Shown piece by piece: positions 18,636-26,668 of a stretch of DNA of 64,000 bases (position 1 is the first letter of the stretch; each line of letters opens with the position of its first letter). Under the pieces are notes generated by a model. The model was not told the DNA's origin. It saw only the letters and a program-made list of their open reading frames with translations, and made no database searches. The DNA lies in NCBI RefSeq assembly GCF_042648805.1, contig NZ_JBHRXZ010000005.1, positions 32,856 to 96,855 of the forward strand, read 5' to 3'. The DNA is from Azomonas tarimensis. Lineage in GTDB: Bacteria > Pseudomonadota > Gammaproteobacteria > Pseudomonadales > Pseudomonadaceae. The position numbers and the translations under genes were made by a program.

Positions 18636-18709
18636 GGCGCGATAGCAAAGCGGTTATGCCCCGGATTGCAAATCCGGTTAGACCGGTTCGACTCCGGTTC
18701 GCGCCTCCA
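18636..18709 (+). tRNA. tRNA-Cys (GCA anticodon)
   Basis: The 74-base gene has acceptor GGCGCGA pairing with TCGCGCC, a TCCA end and an anticodon stem-loop CGGATTGCAAATCCG (GCA). It follows tRNA-Gly by 38 bases, in the same transcript by position. Confidence 0.95.
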
Positions 18710-18757
18710 GTCGTACCGCTGGCCACATCAATGATGCGCGTCCAAGCTGAATGTTGA

Positions 18758-18787
18758 GCCCCGGATAGGTAACTATCCGGGGCTTTT
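18758..18787 (+). terminator. Rho-independent terminator after tRNA-Cys
   Basis: An 11-base perfect stem, GCCCCGGATAG with CTATCCGGGGC, closes a GTAA tetraloop and is followed by TTTT. It ends the tRNA-Gly/tRNA-Cys transcript. Confidence 0.9.
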
Positions 18788-19008
18788 CGTTTGGCCTGAA
18801 TGAATTGCTCGATGGCGGGCAAGTCACTTGTTGACAAGGCCAGCGGCGGCAGACTGGCCACGAGCCGCATCCGTTCGAGACGTCTCGCGAATTTGTGCGC
18901 TGCAAGTCGACGAGGCGACATTGGGCGCGCAGTCTTCTCGCCATGGCTCTCGTCTGAGCCTGGGAGCATGTCCAGGGTTACCATTTTTTTGAATCGGAGG
19001 TTCGCATC

Positions 19009-20070
19009 ATGACAAATCAGGCGCTGGTGGTGGGAGTCAGCGGGATCGTCGGTAGTGCTTTGGCACGACTGCTGACCCAGGAGCGATGGGCCGTGGCCGG
19101 GCTGGCGCGCCGGCCAGAGGTGGAGGCGGGCGTTACACCCGTTACCGCGGACCTTCTTGACCGAGCTGCTCTGCAGCAGGCCTTGCAGGGAATGAAGCCG
19201 ACCCACGTCTTTCTCGCTACATGGGCTCGCCAGGCCAGCGAAGCGGAGAATATTCGCGTTAACGGTGAAATGGTGCGCAACCTGCTGGACGCCGTCCAGC
19301 CAGCCGGCTCAGTTCGCCACGTCGCGCTGGTGACCGGCCTCAAGCACTATCTCGGCCCGTTCGAAGCCTACGGCAAGGGTTCGCTGCCTCAGACGCCGTT
19401 CCGCGAAGACCAGGGCCGCCTGGATGTAGACAACTTCTACTATGCCCAGGAAGACGAGCTCTTTGCCGCCGCCGCCCGTGATGGTTTTACCTGGAGCGTA
19501 CATCGGCCGCACACCATCACCGGCGTCGCGGTGGGCAACGCCATGAACATGGCCACGACGCTTGCCGTATACGCTTCCGTCTGCAAATTCACTGGCCGAC
19601 CGTTCCGATTCCCCGGGTCCGAAGTCCAGTGGAACGGGCTGACCGACATGACCGATGCTTCGCAGCTCGCAAAACAGCTGCTCTGGGCCGCCAGCACTCC
19701 CGCAGCGGCGAATGAAGCCTTCAATATCGTCAACGGCGACGTGTTTCGCTGGAAGTGGATGTGGTCGCGCATCGCCGAGTGGTTCGGGATCGAGGCGGCA
19801 CCCTTCGATGGCGAGCCTGCGCCGCTCGAACAGCAGATGGCTGGCGATGCCGAGACCTGGCAGGAGATGGCTCAACGCTTCGGGCTCGCCGAGCCAGAGA
19901 TCACCAGATTGATCTCGCCCTGGCATACGGATGCCGACCTCGGCCGCCCAATTGAAGTCGTTACCGACATGTCGAAGAGCCGCAAACTGGGATTTTTCGA
20001 TTATCAAGCCAGCGATGACGCCTTTTTTGATGTGTTTTCGCGATTACGGGCGGCGAAGCTGATTCCTTGA
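19009..20070 (+). CDS. PRISE-type NAD(P)H reductase (SDR superfamily)
   Basis: The 353-residue protein is an extended short-chain dehydrogenase with the nucleotide motif VVGVSGIVGSALA at the N terminus. It carries the signature of the progesterone-5-beta-reductase/iridoid synthase (PRISE) family: the usual YxxxK is absent and the tyrosine lies in NFYYAQEDELF, followed by HRPHTITG. Members reduce activated C=C bonds of enones in vitro. The bacterial substrate is unknown. It is monocistronic, with a good ribosome site (CGGAGG) eight bases before the ATG. Confidence 0.88.
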   Translation: MTNQALVVGVSGIVGSALARLLTQERWAVAGLARRPEVEAGVTPVTADLLDRAALQQALQGMKPTHVFLATWARQASEAENIRVNGEMVRNLLDAVQPAGSVRHVALVTGLKHYLGPFEAYGKGSLPQTPFREDQGRLDVDNFYYAQEDELFAAAARDGFTWSVHRPHTITGVAVGNAMNMATTLAVYASVCKFTGRPFRFPGSEVQWNGLTDMTDASQLAKQLLWAASTPAAANEAFNIVNGDVFRWKWMWSRIAEWFGIEAAPFDGEPAPLEQQMAGDAETWQEMAQRFGLAEPEITRLISPWHTDADLGRPIEVVTDMSKSRKLGFFDYQASDDAFFDVFSRLRAAKLIP

Positions 20071-20114
20071 GGTAAAACGACGCGAGCATGATGTCCCCTG
20101 GGCGGAGTGTGTGA

Positions 20115-20122
20115 GGGCAGGG
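20115..20122 (+). other. KOPS octamer, left of dif
   Basis: GGGCAGGG on the plus strand, in an intergenic gap 2.6 kb from dif and pointing toward it. Confidence 0.65.
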
Positions 20123-20261
20123 TGGTAACCGGCTTGAGGAGCAGGGGATATCCTTGTAGCATTGTCAGCAGACATCGCACCGCCCGGTGCTTTGCGTAAG
20201 CGTTAACGTCAACCAACGCACCACCAGGACAGTTCCGTCCTGACGTTGTGCGTGGATCTTA

Positions 20262-21452
20262 ATGACGACTTCCTGCTCGGTCTCTCGACCTGTTGCACCT
20301 GCATTCCCTTCGTTTCTCTTGTTCGGCATCTTGCTGATTGCAGCGAACCTGCGCGCGCCCATCACTTCGCTCGGCCCAGTACTGACTGATATCCAGCAAT
20401 ACTTCAGCCTCACTCCAGCCACTGCGGGGTTGCTGAACGCACTTCCTCTGCTCATTTTCGCAGCAGGGTCGCCTTTGGCTCCGGTGCTTACGCGCCGTGT
20501 CGGGCTGGAGCGCGCGTTATTTGCCGGCGTATGCCTGATTGGCACAGGCTGCCTGATCCGCTCGGGTTGGGGAGAAAGCGGGCTTTGGCTTGGCACCTTC
20601 ATGATCGGAGCCGGTATTGCGTTGGCCAACGTGTTGATCGTGCCCTTGGTCAAACGTGACTTTCCAGGCCATACAGCACTGTGCGTGGGGCTCTACGCTG
20701 CCACCATGGCGATGATGGCAGGCGTTTCGAGCGGGATTTCCGCGCCCTTGGCTCAGGCCAATGAATATGGCTGGAAACTGTCACTTGGCGTATGGTCTCT
20801 GTTGGCGTTAATTGCCGCAGCATGCTGGCTTGCGCAGCTAAAATCCGGCGCAATTGACCCAGGCAAAGCGCGTCACAAGGCAACCACCTCGGTCTGGAAA
20901 AGCGCCATCGCATGGCAAGTGTCGATGTTCATGGCGCTGCAAACGGTCGTCTTTTACACGCTAATTGACTGGTATCCAGCCATGGCCGCCTCCGCTGGAA
21001 TCGGTGCCATCCAGGCGGGCGGGTACTTGTTCGCTTATCAGGCCATCGCCGTCCTGGCCAACCTCGGCACCTCGATCGCAATTAAACGCCTGCATGATCA
21101 GCGTGCTCTGGGCTTTGTCTGCTCACTTGCTATTTTGACTGGCATAGCCGGGCTGATGCTGGTGCCATGGATGTCGCTGGTATGGCTGCTCCTGGCAGGC
21201 ATCGGTGCCGGCATGTCGATGGTGACCTGCCTGACACTGTTTGGTCTCCGCACCCGCGACCATCACCAGGCAGCATCTCTGTCCGCCATGGCGCAATCGG
21301 TGGGATATGGACTGGGAGCGCTGGGGCCGTTTCTCGCTGGCTGGCTGCATAGCCTGTTCGGAAGCTGGGATGCCGCGCTGGCTTTACTGCTTGCTGCGGC
21401 GGTGGTGCAGGTCGTGTTTGCGGTATTGGCGGGGCGAAACAGGCTCGTGTAG
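20262..21452 (+). CDS. MFS transporter, CynX/NimT type
   Basis: The 396 residues form about 12 membrane helices. The motif ANLRAPITSLGPVLTDIQ at the start of helix 1 defines the CynX/NimT (cyanate/2-nitroimidazole) branch of the major facilitator family. No cyanase gene is adjacent, so cyanate is not implied. The segment AAGSPLAPVLTRRVGLERAL corresponds to the loop 2-3 signature. The substrate is unknown. Confidence 0.85.
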   Translation: MTTSCSVSRPVAPAFPSFLLFGILLIAANLRAPITSLGPVLTDIQQYFSLTPATAGLLNALPLLIFAAGSPLAPVLTRRVGLERALFAGVCLIGTGCLIRSGWGESGLWLGTFMIGAGIALANVLIVPLVKRDFPGHTALCVGLYAATMAMMAGVSSGISAPLAQANEYGWKLSLGVWSLLALIAAACWLAQLKSGAIDPGKARHKATTSVWKSAIAWQVSMFMALQTVVFYTLIDWYPAMAASAGIGAIQAGGYLFAYQAIAVLANLGTSIAIKRLHDQRALGFVCSLAILTGIAGLMLVPWMSLVWLLLAGIGAGMSMVTCLTLFGLRTRDHHQAASLSAMAQSVGYGLGALGPFLAGWLHSLFGSWDAALALLLAAAVVQVVFAVLAGRNRLV

Positions 21453-21791
21453 CCGCCGACCGCCACTGGCTCGTTACGGCTTGGAAAATCGACGCCCTGA
21501 CCAAGTAGGGGAGATCGCCGCTGATCCAACATGCGCTGCAGTAGCAATTTAGTGCAATGGCTCAGCGGCGACGCTCCATTACGACTGCTCTTTAGTACAC
21601 TCGCGACATTCGCCTGAGAACCAGGAACGAGCTCGCCTTGCCGAAATCTCTGTTATACCCCGTTCATAAGCGCATCAGCTATGCGCTATCCGCCATCGAG
21701 GGGTACCACACCGCCGTTCGGCCGGGGCTCGGTGCATGGCAACCAGCCTCAAGTCGCATTGGTAGCCTCGTTCTCTATTTGGAAATCTCGC
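21453..21791 (+). other. Intergenic region before the nitroreductase gene
   Basis: No gene or RNA is recognised here. Open frames that enter the nitroreductase 5' end (from 21638 and 21681) have no ribosome site and no family resemblance. Confidence 0.4.
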
Positions 21792-22613
21792 ATGACAATC
21801 AATGCCCAATCGAAGTTAGCGGCCCGCTATGGCGCGCCAGGCGTCTCACCGCTCAAACCATGGAATGACACCATCGACCAGTTGCTCGACCACCGCAGTG
21901 TTCGGGCCTTCACTGATCAGCCTCTGCCGGAAGGCACGATTGAGACCTTGATAGCTGCCGCGCAGTCCGCTTCCACATCTTCGAACCTTCAGGTCTGGAG
22001 TGTCGTCGCTGTTCAAGATGATGACCGAAAGAGTCGCCTCTCGGCGTTGGCCGGCAGCCAGGCCCACATCCGGCAGGCACCGCTGTTTTTCGTCTGGCTC
22101 GCCGACCTGTCCCGGGTATCGCGGGTTGCCGAGCAGCAAGAGGTAGAGCTGGAGGCGCTGCCTTACCTGGAAAGCCTGTTGCTCGGGACAATTGACGCAG
22201 CGCTGGCTGCGCAAAACGCAGTTGTCGCTCTGGAGTCGCTGGGGCTCGGGAGCGTGTATATCGGCGCCATCCGCAACGACATCGAAGGGGTGGCCAAAGA
22301 GCTCCAACTGCCCCCTCAGGTTTATCCCGTGTTTGGTCTCTGCGTTGGGTACCCATCCACTGAGCGGCCAGCCAAAGTGAAGCCGAGGCTGCCGCAGCGT
22401 GCAGTCCTTCACCACGAAACCTATTCAGCCGCCGGCGAATATGAAGCTGTCGCGGAATATGATGAGCGTCTGGGCGCGTTCTACCAGCGTGAAGGCCTCA
22501 AGGCTTCCGGGTGGTCAGAGCAGGTGATCAATAGGCTTCGGAGCGTTTCGAACCTGCATGGGCGCGAGAAGCTCGTTGAAGAGCTGAAACGGATGGGGTT
22601 CGGCCTGCGTTGA
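21792..22613 (+). CDS. Nitroreductase family NADPH/FMN oxidoreductase (NfsA-like)
   Basis: The 273-residue flavoprotein fits the NfsA/FRP branch of the nitroreductase fold. The N-terminal FMN site shows as LLDHRSVRAFTDQPLP and QSASTSSNLQVWSV, the dimer region as NAVVALESLGLGSVYIG, and the C-terminal half as VFGLCVGYP. I chose the ATG at 21792 (residues MTINAQSKL); the frame extends 37 codons upstream without support. It is the last gene before dif. Confidence 0.88.
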   Translation: MTINAQSKLAARYGAPGVSPLKPWNDTIDQLLDHRSVRAFTDQPLPEGTIETLIAAAQSASTSSNLQVWSVVAVQDDDRKSRLSALAGSQAHIRQAPLFFVWLADLSRVSRVAEQQEVELEALPYLESLLLGTIDAALAAQNAVVALESLGLGSVYIGAIRNDIEGVAKELQLPPQVYPVFGLCVGYPSTERPAKVKPRLPQRAVLHHETYSAAGEYEAVAEYDERLGAFYQREGLKASGWSEQVINRLRSVSNLHGREKLVEELKRMGFGLR

Positions 22614-22937
22614 GCATCGAGTTCCAGCTTTTTTCACGCAGCAACGTGCTCGGTAACGTGTTCAGCTCAGCTGCCGGGATTGGTGCAGCCGTCAAGCCTT
22701 GGCGCTCAGAATGAGCGCTTCGTATAATGTATATTATGTTAAATTAAGTATGCGCAGTGTACTCCAGCTATCCCCAGGCCTATCGCTTGAAGAAATTGCT
22801 CACCGAAGATTCTGTCCACCACCCTTTGAGTAAATGCGCAATCGCTCCCAAGCCTGACCGCTCTGAGCATTACCTAACGAATACCTTACGTAAGGCCACA
22901 TGCTAAGGTGACTTCCCCTCAGTCACGGAGATCCACC
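22614..22937 (+). other. Intergenic region containing dif
   Basis: This non-coding stretch is AT-rich around 22720-22760 and holds the dif site. Nothing else is recognised in it, apart from the likely promoter of the copper chaperone gene at its end. Confidence 0.6.
22717..22744 (+). other. dif: Chromosome dimer resolution site dif
   Basis: The 28-base site reads as an XerC arm GCTTCGTATAA, a central TGTATA and an XerD arm TTATGTTAAAT. The central region and the XerD arm are identical to E. coli dif, and the XerC arm differs at only a few positions. XerCD recombine chromosome dimers here under FtsK control. It lies in a non-coding gap, as dif sites do, and places the replication terminus in this window. 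Confidence 0.93.
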
Positions 22938-23450
22938 ATGTCGCTTCGTCTGTTGCCGCTGGCCTGCCTGGGCCTGCTGGGTCTGGCCTCGTTGCCGGCC
23001 GTTGCTGCGGATCATGCCCATCACACTGCAAGCGAAGTTCGCGAGCCCGTTGTGGTTGATCAGGTATGGTCGCGCGCAATGCCGCCAACGGCTGCCAATG
23101 GCGCGGTCTACTTCGTTCTGGTCAATCACACGGATCATCCTGACCGGCTGGTCGCGGCATCGACTGATCGCGCCGAGGTCACCGAGTTGCACTCCCATGT
23201 GCAGGCCGATGGCCTGATGCGCATGGAGCAGGCCCAGGAAATCGAGATTCCGCCACGGGCCGAACTGGTCTTCGAGCCTGGTGGCTACCATGTGATGCTG
23301 CTGGGCCTGACGCAGCCACTGGTGGCTGGCGAGCGCTTCAACCTGACACTGGAACTGGCACAGGCCGGCGCGATCACCACCGAGGTGGAAATCCTCGACC
23401 AGGCCCCCGGCGGGCCAGGCGCCGGGGAGCATGGGCACCACCGCCACTGA
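22938..23450 (+). CDS. Periplasmic copper chaperone, PCu(A)C family
   Basis: PCuAC proteins carry Cu(I) in the periplasm, typically to cytochrome oxidase. The 170 residues start with a signal peptide (MSLRLLPLACLGLLGLA, cleaved near VAA). The Cu motif is visible as TELHSHVQADGLMRMEQ and, 20-odd residues later, GGYHVMLLG. The C terminus is His-rich (GEHGHHRH), which adds a possible second metal site. The ATG at 22938 is preceded by CGGAG; an upstream in-frame start at 22908 would spoil the signal peptide. Confidence 0.9.
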   Translation: MSLRLLPLACLGLLGLASLPAVAADHAHHTASEVREPVVVDQVWSRAMPPTAANGAVYFVLVNHTDHPDRLVAASTDRAEVTELHSHVQADGLMRMEQAQEIEIPPRAELVFEPGGYHVMLLGLTQPLVAGERFNLTLELAQAGAITTEVEILDQAPGGPGAGEHGHHRH

Positions 23451-23480
23451 GCGTTGATAGGGGCTGATCCCCAACGCGGG

Positions 23481-24842
23481 TCAGGCGAAGCCTGATGGTG
23501 TCCGCATGGTGACGAACTCTTCGGCGGCGGTCGGGTGGATACCGATGGTGTCGTCGAAGATCTGCTTGGTGGCTCCGGCCTTGAGTGCCACGGCGATGCC
23601 CTGCATCATCTCTCCGGCATCAGGCCCTGCAATATGGCAGCCCAGCACCTTGTCAGTGTCGGCATCCACGACCAGCTTCATCAGGCTTCGCTCGAGGCTG
23701 TCAGTCATGGTCAGCTTCATTGGACGGAAGCGACTTTCGAACAGCTTCAGGCGGTGCCCCTTCTCCTTGGCCTCCTCCTCGGTCATTCCCACTGTCGCCA
23801 TGTTCGGCAAGCTGAATACCGCGGTGGGAATCAGGTCGTAATCGACCGGGCGATAGTCATCAGGCTTGAACAGCCGCCGCGCCACGGCGGTGCCTTCGGC
23901 CAGCGCGACCGGGGTCAGCTGCACCCGCCCGATGACATCACCAATGGCCAGGATGGAAGGCACCGAGGTCTGGTACTGATCGTCTACCTCGATGAAACCG
24001 CGCGCGTCGAGCTTGACGTCGACCGAGTCCAGGCCAAGGTTGTCGAGCATCGGCCGACGACCCGTCGCGTAGAGAATGCAGTCTGCTTCCATCTCGCGGC
24101 CGTCTTCCAGCGTGGCTTTGAGGCTGCTATCGGCCTGCTTGTCGATCCGGGCGATATCCGCATTGAACTGCAGGTCGATGTCCTTCTTGATCAGCTCATC
24201 CTTGAGGTGCTCGCGCAGAGACCCATCGAAGCCGCGCAAGAAGAGCTCGCCACGGTAGATCAGTCGCGTCTGCGCACCGCAGCCGTTGAGGATCGAGGCG
24301 AACTCCACGGCAATATAACCACCGCCCACCACCAAGGCTCTTTTCGGGAGCTCTGGCAGGTAGAACACCTCGTTGGAAGTCGTGATGTGCTCCTTGCCGG
24401 GGATATCGGGCACGAAGGGCCAGCCCCCTGTGGCCACCAGAATATGCTCGGCACTGTAGGTCTTGCCGGCGACTTCAACGGTATGCGGGTCAACGACTCT
24501 GGCGTGGGCTTCAATCAGCGTGACGCCGCTGTCTTCGAGCAGCTTCTTGTAGATGCCATTGAGGCGAAGGATTTCGTGATCCTTGTTGGCGATCAGTTGC
24601 GACCAGTCGAAACGGGCGCCTTCCAGGCTCCATCCGTAACCTGATGCCTGGGCCAAGTCCTCGGCGTAGTGCGCGCCATACACCAGCAGCTTCTTTGGGA
24701 CGCAGCCGACGTTCACGCAGGTCCCGCCCAGATAACGGCTTTCAGCCACCGCCACGCGGGCACCGAAGCCGGCGGCGAAGCGCGCCGCCCGGACGCCACC
24801 GGATCCAGCTCCGATGACGAACAGATCGAAGTCAAAAGGCAT
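23481..24842 (-). CDS. gor: Glutathione-disulfide reductase
   Basis: This NADPH flavoenzyme keeps glutathione reduced. The 453 residues start MPFDFDLFVIGAGSGG (FAD site) and have the redox-active pair Cys42/Cys47 in GGTCVNVGCVPKK. The NADPH-binding VVGGGYIAVEFASIL and the C-terminal catalytic GIHPTAAEEFVTM are intact. The start at 24842 has AGGAG upstream; an in-frame ATG at 24914 adds 24 unlikely residues. It is divergent from the glyoxalase-fold gene across 70 bases. Confidence 0.95.
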   Translation of the reverse strand: MPFDFDLFVIGAGSGGVRAARFAAGFGARVAVAESRYLGGTCVNVGCVPKKLLVYGAHYAEDLAQASGYGWSLEGARFDWSQLIANKDHEILRLNGIYKKLLEDSGVTLIEAHARVVDPHTVEVAGKTYSAEHILVATGGWPFVPDIPGKEHITTSNEVFYLPELPKRALVVGGGYIAVEFASILNGCGAQTRLIYRGELFLRGFDGSLREHLKDELIKKDIDLQFNADIARIDKQADSSLKATLEDGREMEADCILYATGRRPMLDNLGLDSVDVKLDARGFIEVDDQYQTSVPSILAIGDVIGRVQLTPVALAEGTAVARRLFKPDDYRPVDYDLIPTAVFSLPNMATVGMTEEEAKEKGHRLKLFESRFRPMKLTMTDSLERSLMKLVVDADTDKVLGCHIAGPDAGEMMQGIAVALKAGATKQIFDDTIGIHPTAAEEFVTMRTPSGFA

Positions 24843-24912
24843 TGATCGTAGTCTCCTTTCTTGAGCCGTCAGGATAACCCACGCGGCACTGAAATCATGA
24901 ACGGAGTGACGC

Positions 24913-25335
24913 ATGCGCCCTACCCTGACCCACGTCGCGCTTCATGTTCCGGATCTCGATACCTGCGTCCGGTTCTATCAACGCTTCTGCCGCATGCAGG
25001 TATTCCACGAGCGTGAAGGCAAGGGACAGCGAATCGTCTGGATGGCTGAGCCTGGACGCGAGCGCGAATTCATTTTCGTGATCATGCCCGGGGGGACCGA
25101 CCGGTCTCTGGCGGCTACCGATTACAGTCATTTCGGCTTTGCGCTGGAGAGCCGTGAGGCGGTCGATGCCATTGCCGACCGTGCGCGGGAGACAGGCTGC
25201 CTGGTCTGGGAGCCCCGGGACGAGCCCTACCCTGTCGGCTATTATTGCGGGCTTCGTGACCCGGCCGGTAACTATGTCGAGTTCAGCTACGGCCAGCCGC
25301 TAGGCCCAGGCGCCGAGGATCTACCCCTGCCCTGA
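24913..25335 (+). CDS. VOC-superfamily (glyoxalase-fold) protein
   Basis: The 140-residue protein has the paired beta-alpha-beta modules of the glyoxalase/bleomycin-resistance/dioxygenase fold: LTHVALHVPDLDTCVRFYQRF at the N terminus (as THVALHVPDL and VRFYQRF) and YYCGLRDPAGNYVEFSYGQP at the C terminus. Candidate metal ligands are the histidine of THVAL, the histidine of DYSHFGF and the glutamate of NYVEFSY. Its place next to glutathione reductase suggests a lactoylglutathione lyase-like role, but the substrate is not proven. Confidence 0.85.
   Translation: MRPTLTHVALHVPDLDTCVRFYQRFCRMQVFHEREGKGQRIVWMAEPGREREFIFVIMPGGTDRSLAATDYSHFGFALESREAVDAIADRARETGCLVWEPRDEPYPVGYYCGLRDPAGNYVEFSYGQPLGPGAEDLPLP
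24918..24925 (-). other. KOPS octamer, right of dif
   Basis: CCCTACCC on the plus strand is GGGTAGGG on the minus strand and points back toward dif. Confidence 0.6.
25225..25232 (-). other. KOPS octamer, right of dif
   Basis: GGGTAGGG on the minus strand, pointing toward dif, inside the glyoxalase-fold gene. Confidence 0.6.
25325..25332 (-). other. KOPS octamer, right of dif
   Basis: GGGCAGGG on the minus strand, pointing toward dif, at the 3' end of the glyoxalase-fold gene. Confidence 0.6.
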
Positions 25336-25353
25336 CAGTCCACAAAGCCAAAA

Positions 25354-25373
25354 AGCCACCTGCAAAGGTGGCT
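25354..25373. terminator. Bidirectional terminator between the VOC gene and galU
   Basis: AGCCACC and GGTGGCT pair around TGCAAA. A-rich sequence precedes the stem and T follows it, so it can stop transcription arriving from both convergent genes. Confidence 0.85.
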
Positions 25374-25394
25374 TTCAGACTGCTTCCAGTCGGC

Positions 25395-26234
25395 TTAGAA
25401 CGCTTTGCCGGTCAGGTAGAAGTTCTCGTAGCAGTAGTTGGTCGCCTCGATGTAGCCCTCGGCGCTGCCGCAGTCGAAGCGACGGCCCTTGAACTTGTAG
25501 GCCAGCACACAGCCCTGCTGGGCCTGCTGCATCAGCGCGTCAGTGATCTGGATCTCACCACTCTTGCCGGGGGAGGTCTGCTCGATGATCTCGAAGATAT
25601 CGGGAGTCAGGATATAGCGGCCGATGACAGCCATGTTGGTCGGCGCATCTTCAGGCTTCGGCTTCTCGACCATGTGGCTGACCCGCCAGATGTCGTCGCG
25701 AATCGGCTCGCCGGCGACCACGCCGTACTTGCTGATCTCGTCGCTGGGCACTTCCATGGTGGCGACGATCGAGCAACGGAACTGGTTGTACAGTTTGACC
25801 ATCTGCGCCAGGACCGAATCGCCCTCGGGGTTCAGGCAGAGGTCATCGGCCAGCACGACGGCGAAGGGCTCGTCACCGATCAGCGGACGCGCACTGAGGA
25901 TGGCGTGACCCAGGCCTTTCATCTCGACCTGACGGGTGTAGGAAAAGGAGCACTCGTCGATCAGGCGGCGAATGCCGACCAGATAGCGTTCCTTGTCCGT
26001 ATTGCGAATCTGATGTTCCAGCTCATAGCTGATATCGAAGTGGTCTTCCAGAGCGCGCTTGCCGCGCCCGGTGACGATGGCGATCTGATTCAGGCCCGCG
26101 TCCAAAGCTTCCTCCACGCCATACTGGATCAGCGGCTTGTTGACCACCGGGAGCATTTCCTTGGGCATGGCCTTGGTCGCCGGCAGAAAGCGCGTGCCGT
26201 AACCGGCCGCAGGGAAGAGGCATTTCTTGATCAT
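25395..26234 (-). CDS. galU: UTP--glucose-1-phosphate uridylyltransferase
   Basis: GalU makes UDP-glucose for lipopolysaccharide and exopolysaccharide synthesis. The 279 residues begin MIKKCLFPAAGYGTRFLPAT, the nucleotidyltransferase signature, followed by KAMPKEMLPVVNKPLIQY. The uridine-binding ADDLCLN and the KSGEIQITDAL motif are present. The gene is full length. Confidence 0.96.
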   Translation of the reverse strand: MIKKCLFPAAGYGTRFLPATKAMPKEMLPVVNKPLIQYGVEEALDAGLNQIAIVTGRGKRALEDHFDISYELEHQIRNTDKERYLVGIRRLIDECSFSYTRQVEMKGLGHAILSARPLIGDEPFAVVLADDLCLNPEGDSVLAQMVKLYNQFRCSIVATMEVPSDEISKYGVVAGEPIRDDIWRVSHMVEKPKPEDAPTNMAVIGRYILTPDIFEIIEQTSPGKSGEIQITDALMQQAQQGCVLAYKFKGRRFDCGSAEGYIEATNYCYENFYLTGKAF

Positions 26235-26668
26235 ATGAGTCCTTGGATGTGAGTTCCAGTTGGGTCCACTGCTCCTGCTTCAGACAGCAGCTACCTTGCC
26301 AGTCTGTTGAGGCGGTTCAACGACCTGCTGCACGACCGGGCACCATGTCCCGCCAGCAGAGGCAAACGCCTGAGGCTACGACAAGCGATTGCCGTCAGGG
26401 TTCGCAGAGCAGGATAAAAGCAGCGTTAATTCGCCTCGCTTCATCTTGCCCCGTCATTAGGTTGCAGGGCTCAAGACAAAATGTCCAATTGCCGCCATGT
26501 ACGAGTGGAATTCCACTGCCGTGCAGATATTGGTCGAATAATTTGTGCGAGCGGACCGTATGGCCAGCTTTCTTGACCTGGAGCAGCCATCAGGCCGCCC
26601 CGCTGGCGATAATCGCAGTTCGAACGGGCTGCCCCATGGCGGCCTCGCATGACTTCGGGATTGATCGC
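26235..26668 (+). other. Intergenic region between galU and hemN
   Basis: There is no supported gene in these 434 bases. It must hold the divergent promoters of galU and hemN. The only element I can point to is a possible Anr-type palindrome at 26307-26320. Confidence 0.45.
26307..26320. promoter_or_regulatory. Possible Anr/Fnr box
   Basis: TTGA-GGCGGT-TCAA keeps the outer four bases of each half of TTGATnnnnATCAA but misses the inner T/A pair. It lies 73 bases before galU and about 350 before hemN, whose product works without oxygen. The call is weak. Confidence 0.25.

Noticed and set aside
18600..18640. A short GC palindrome (GCGCCGCAGTTTGCGGCG) between tRNA-Gly and tRNA-Cys as a terminator
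   Set aside because: It lacks a clear T-run and lies between two tRNAs that appear to share one promoter and one strong terminator; it is more likely a processing hairpin.
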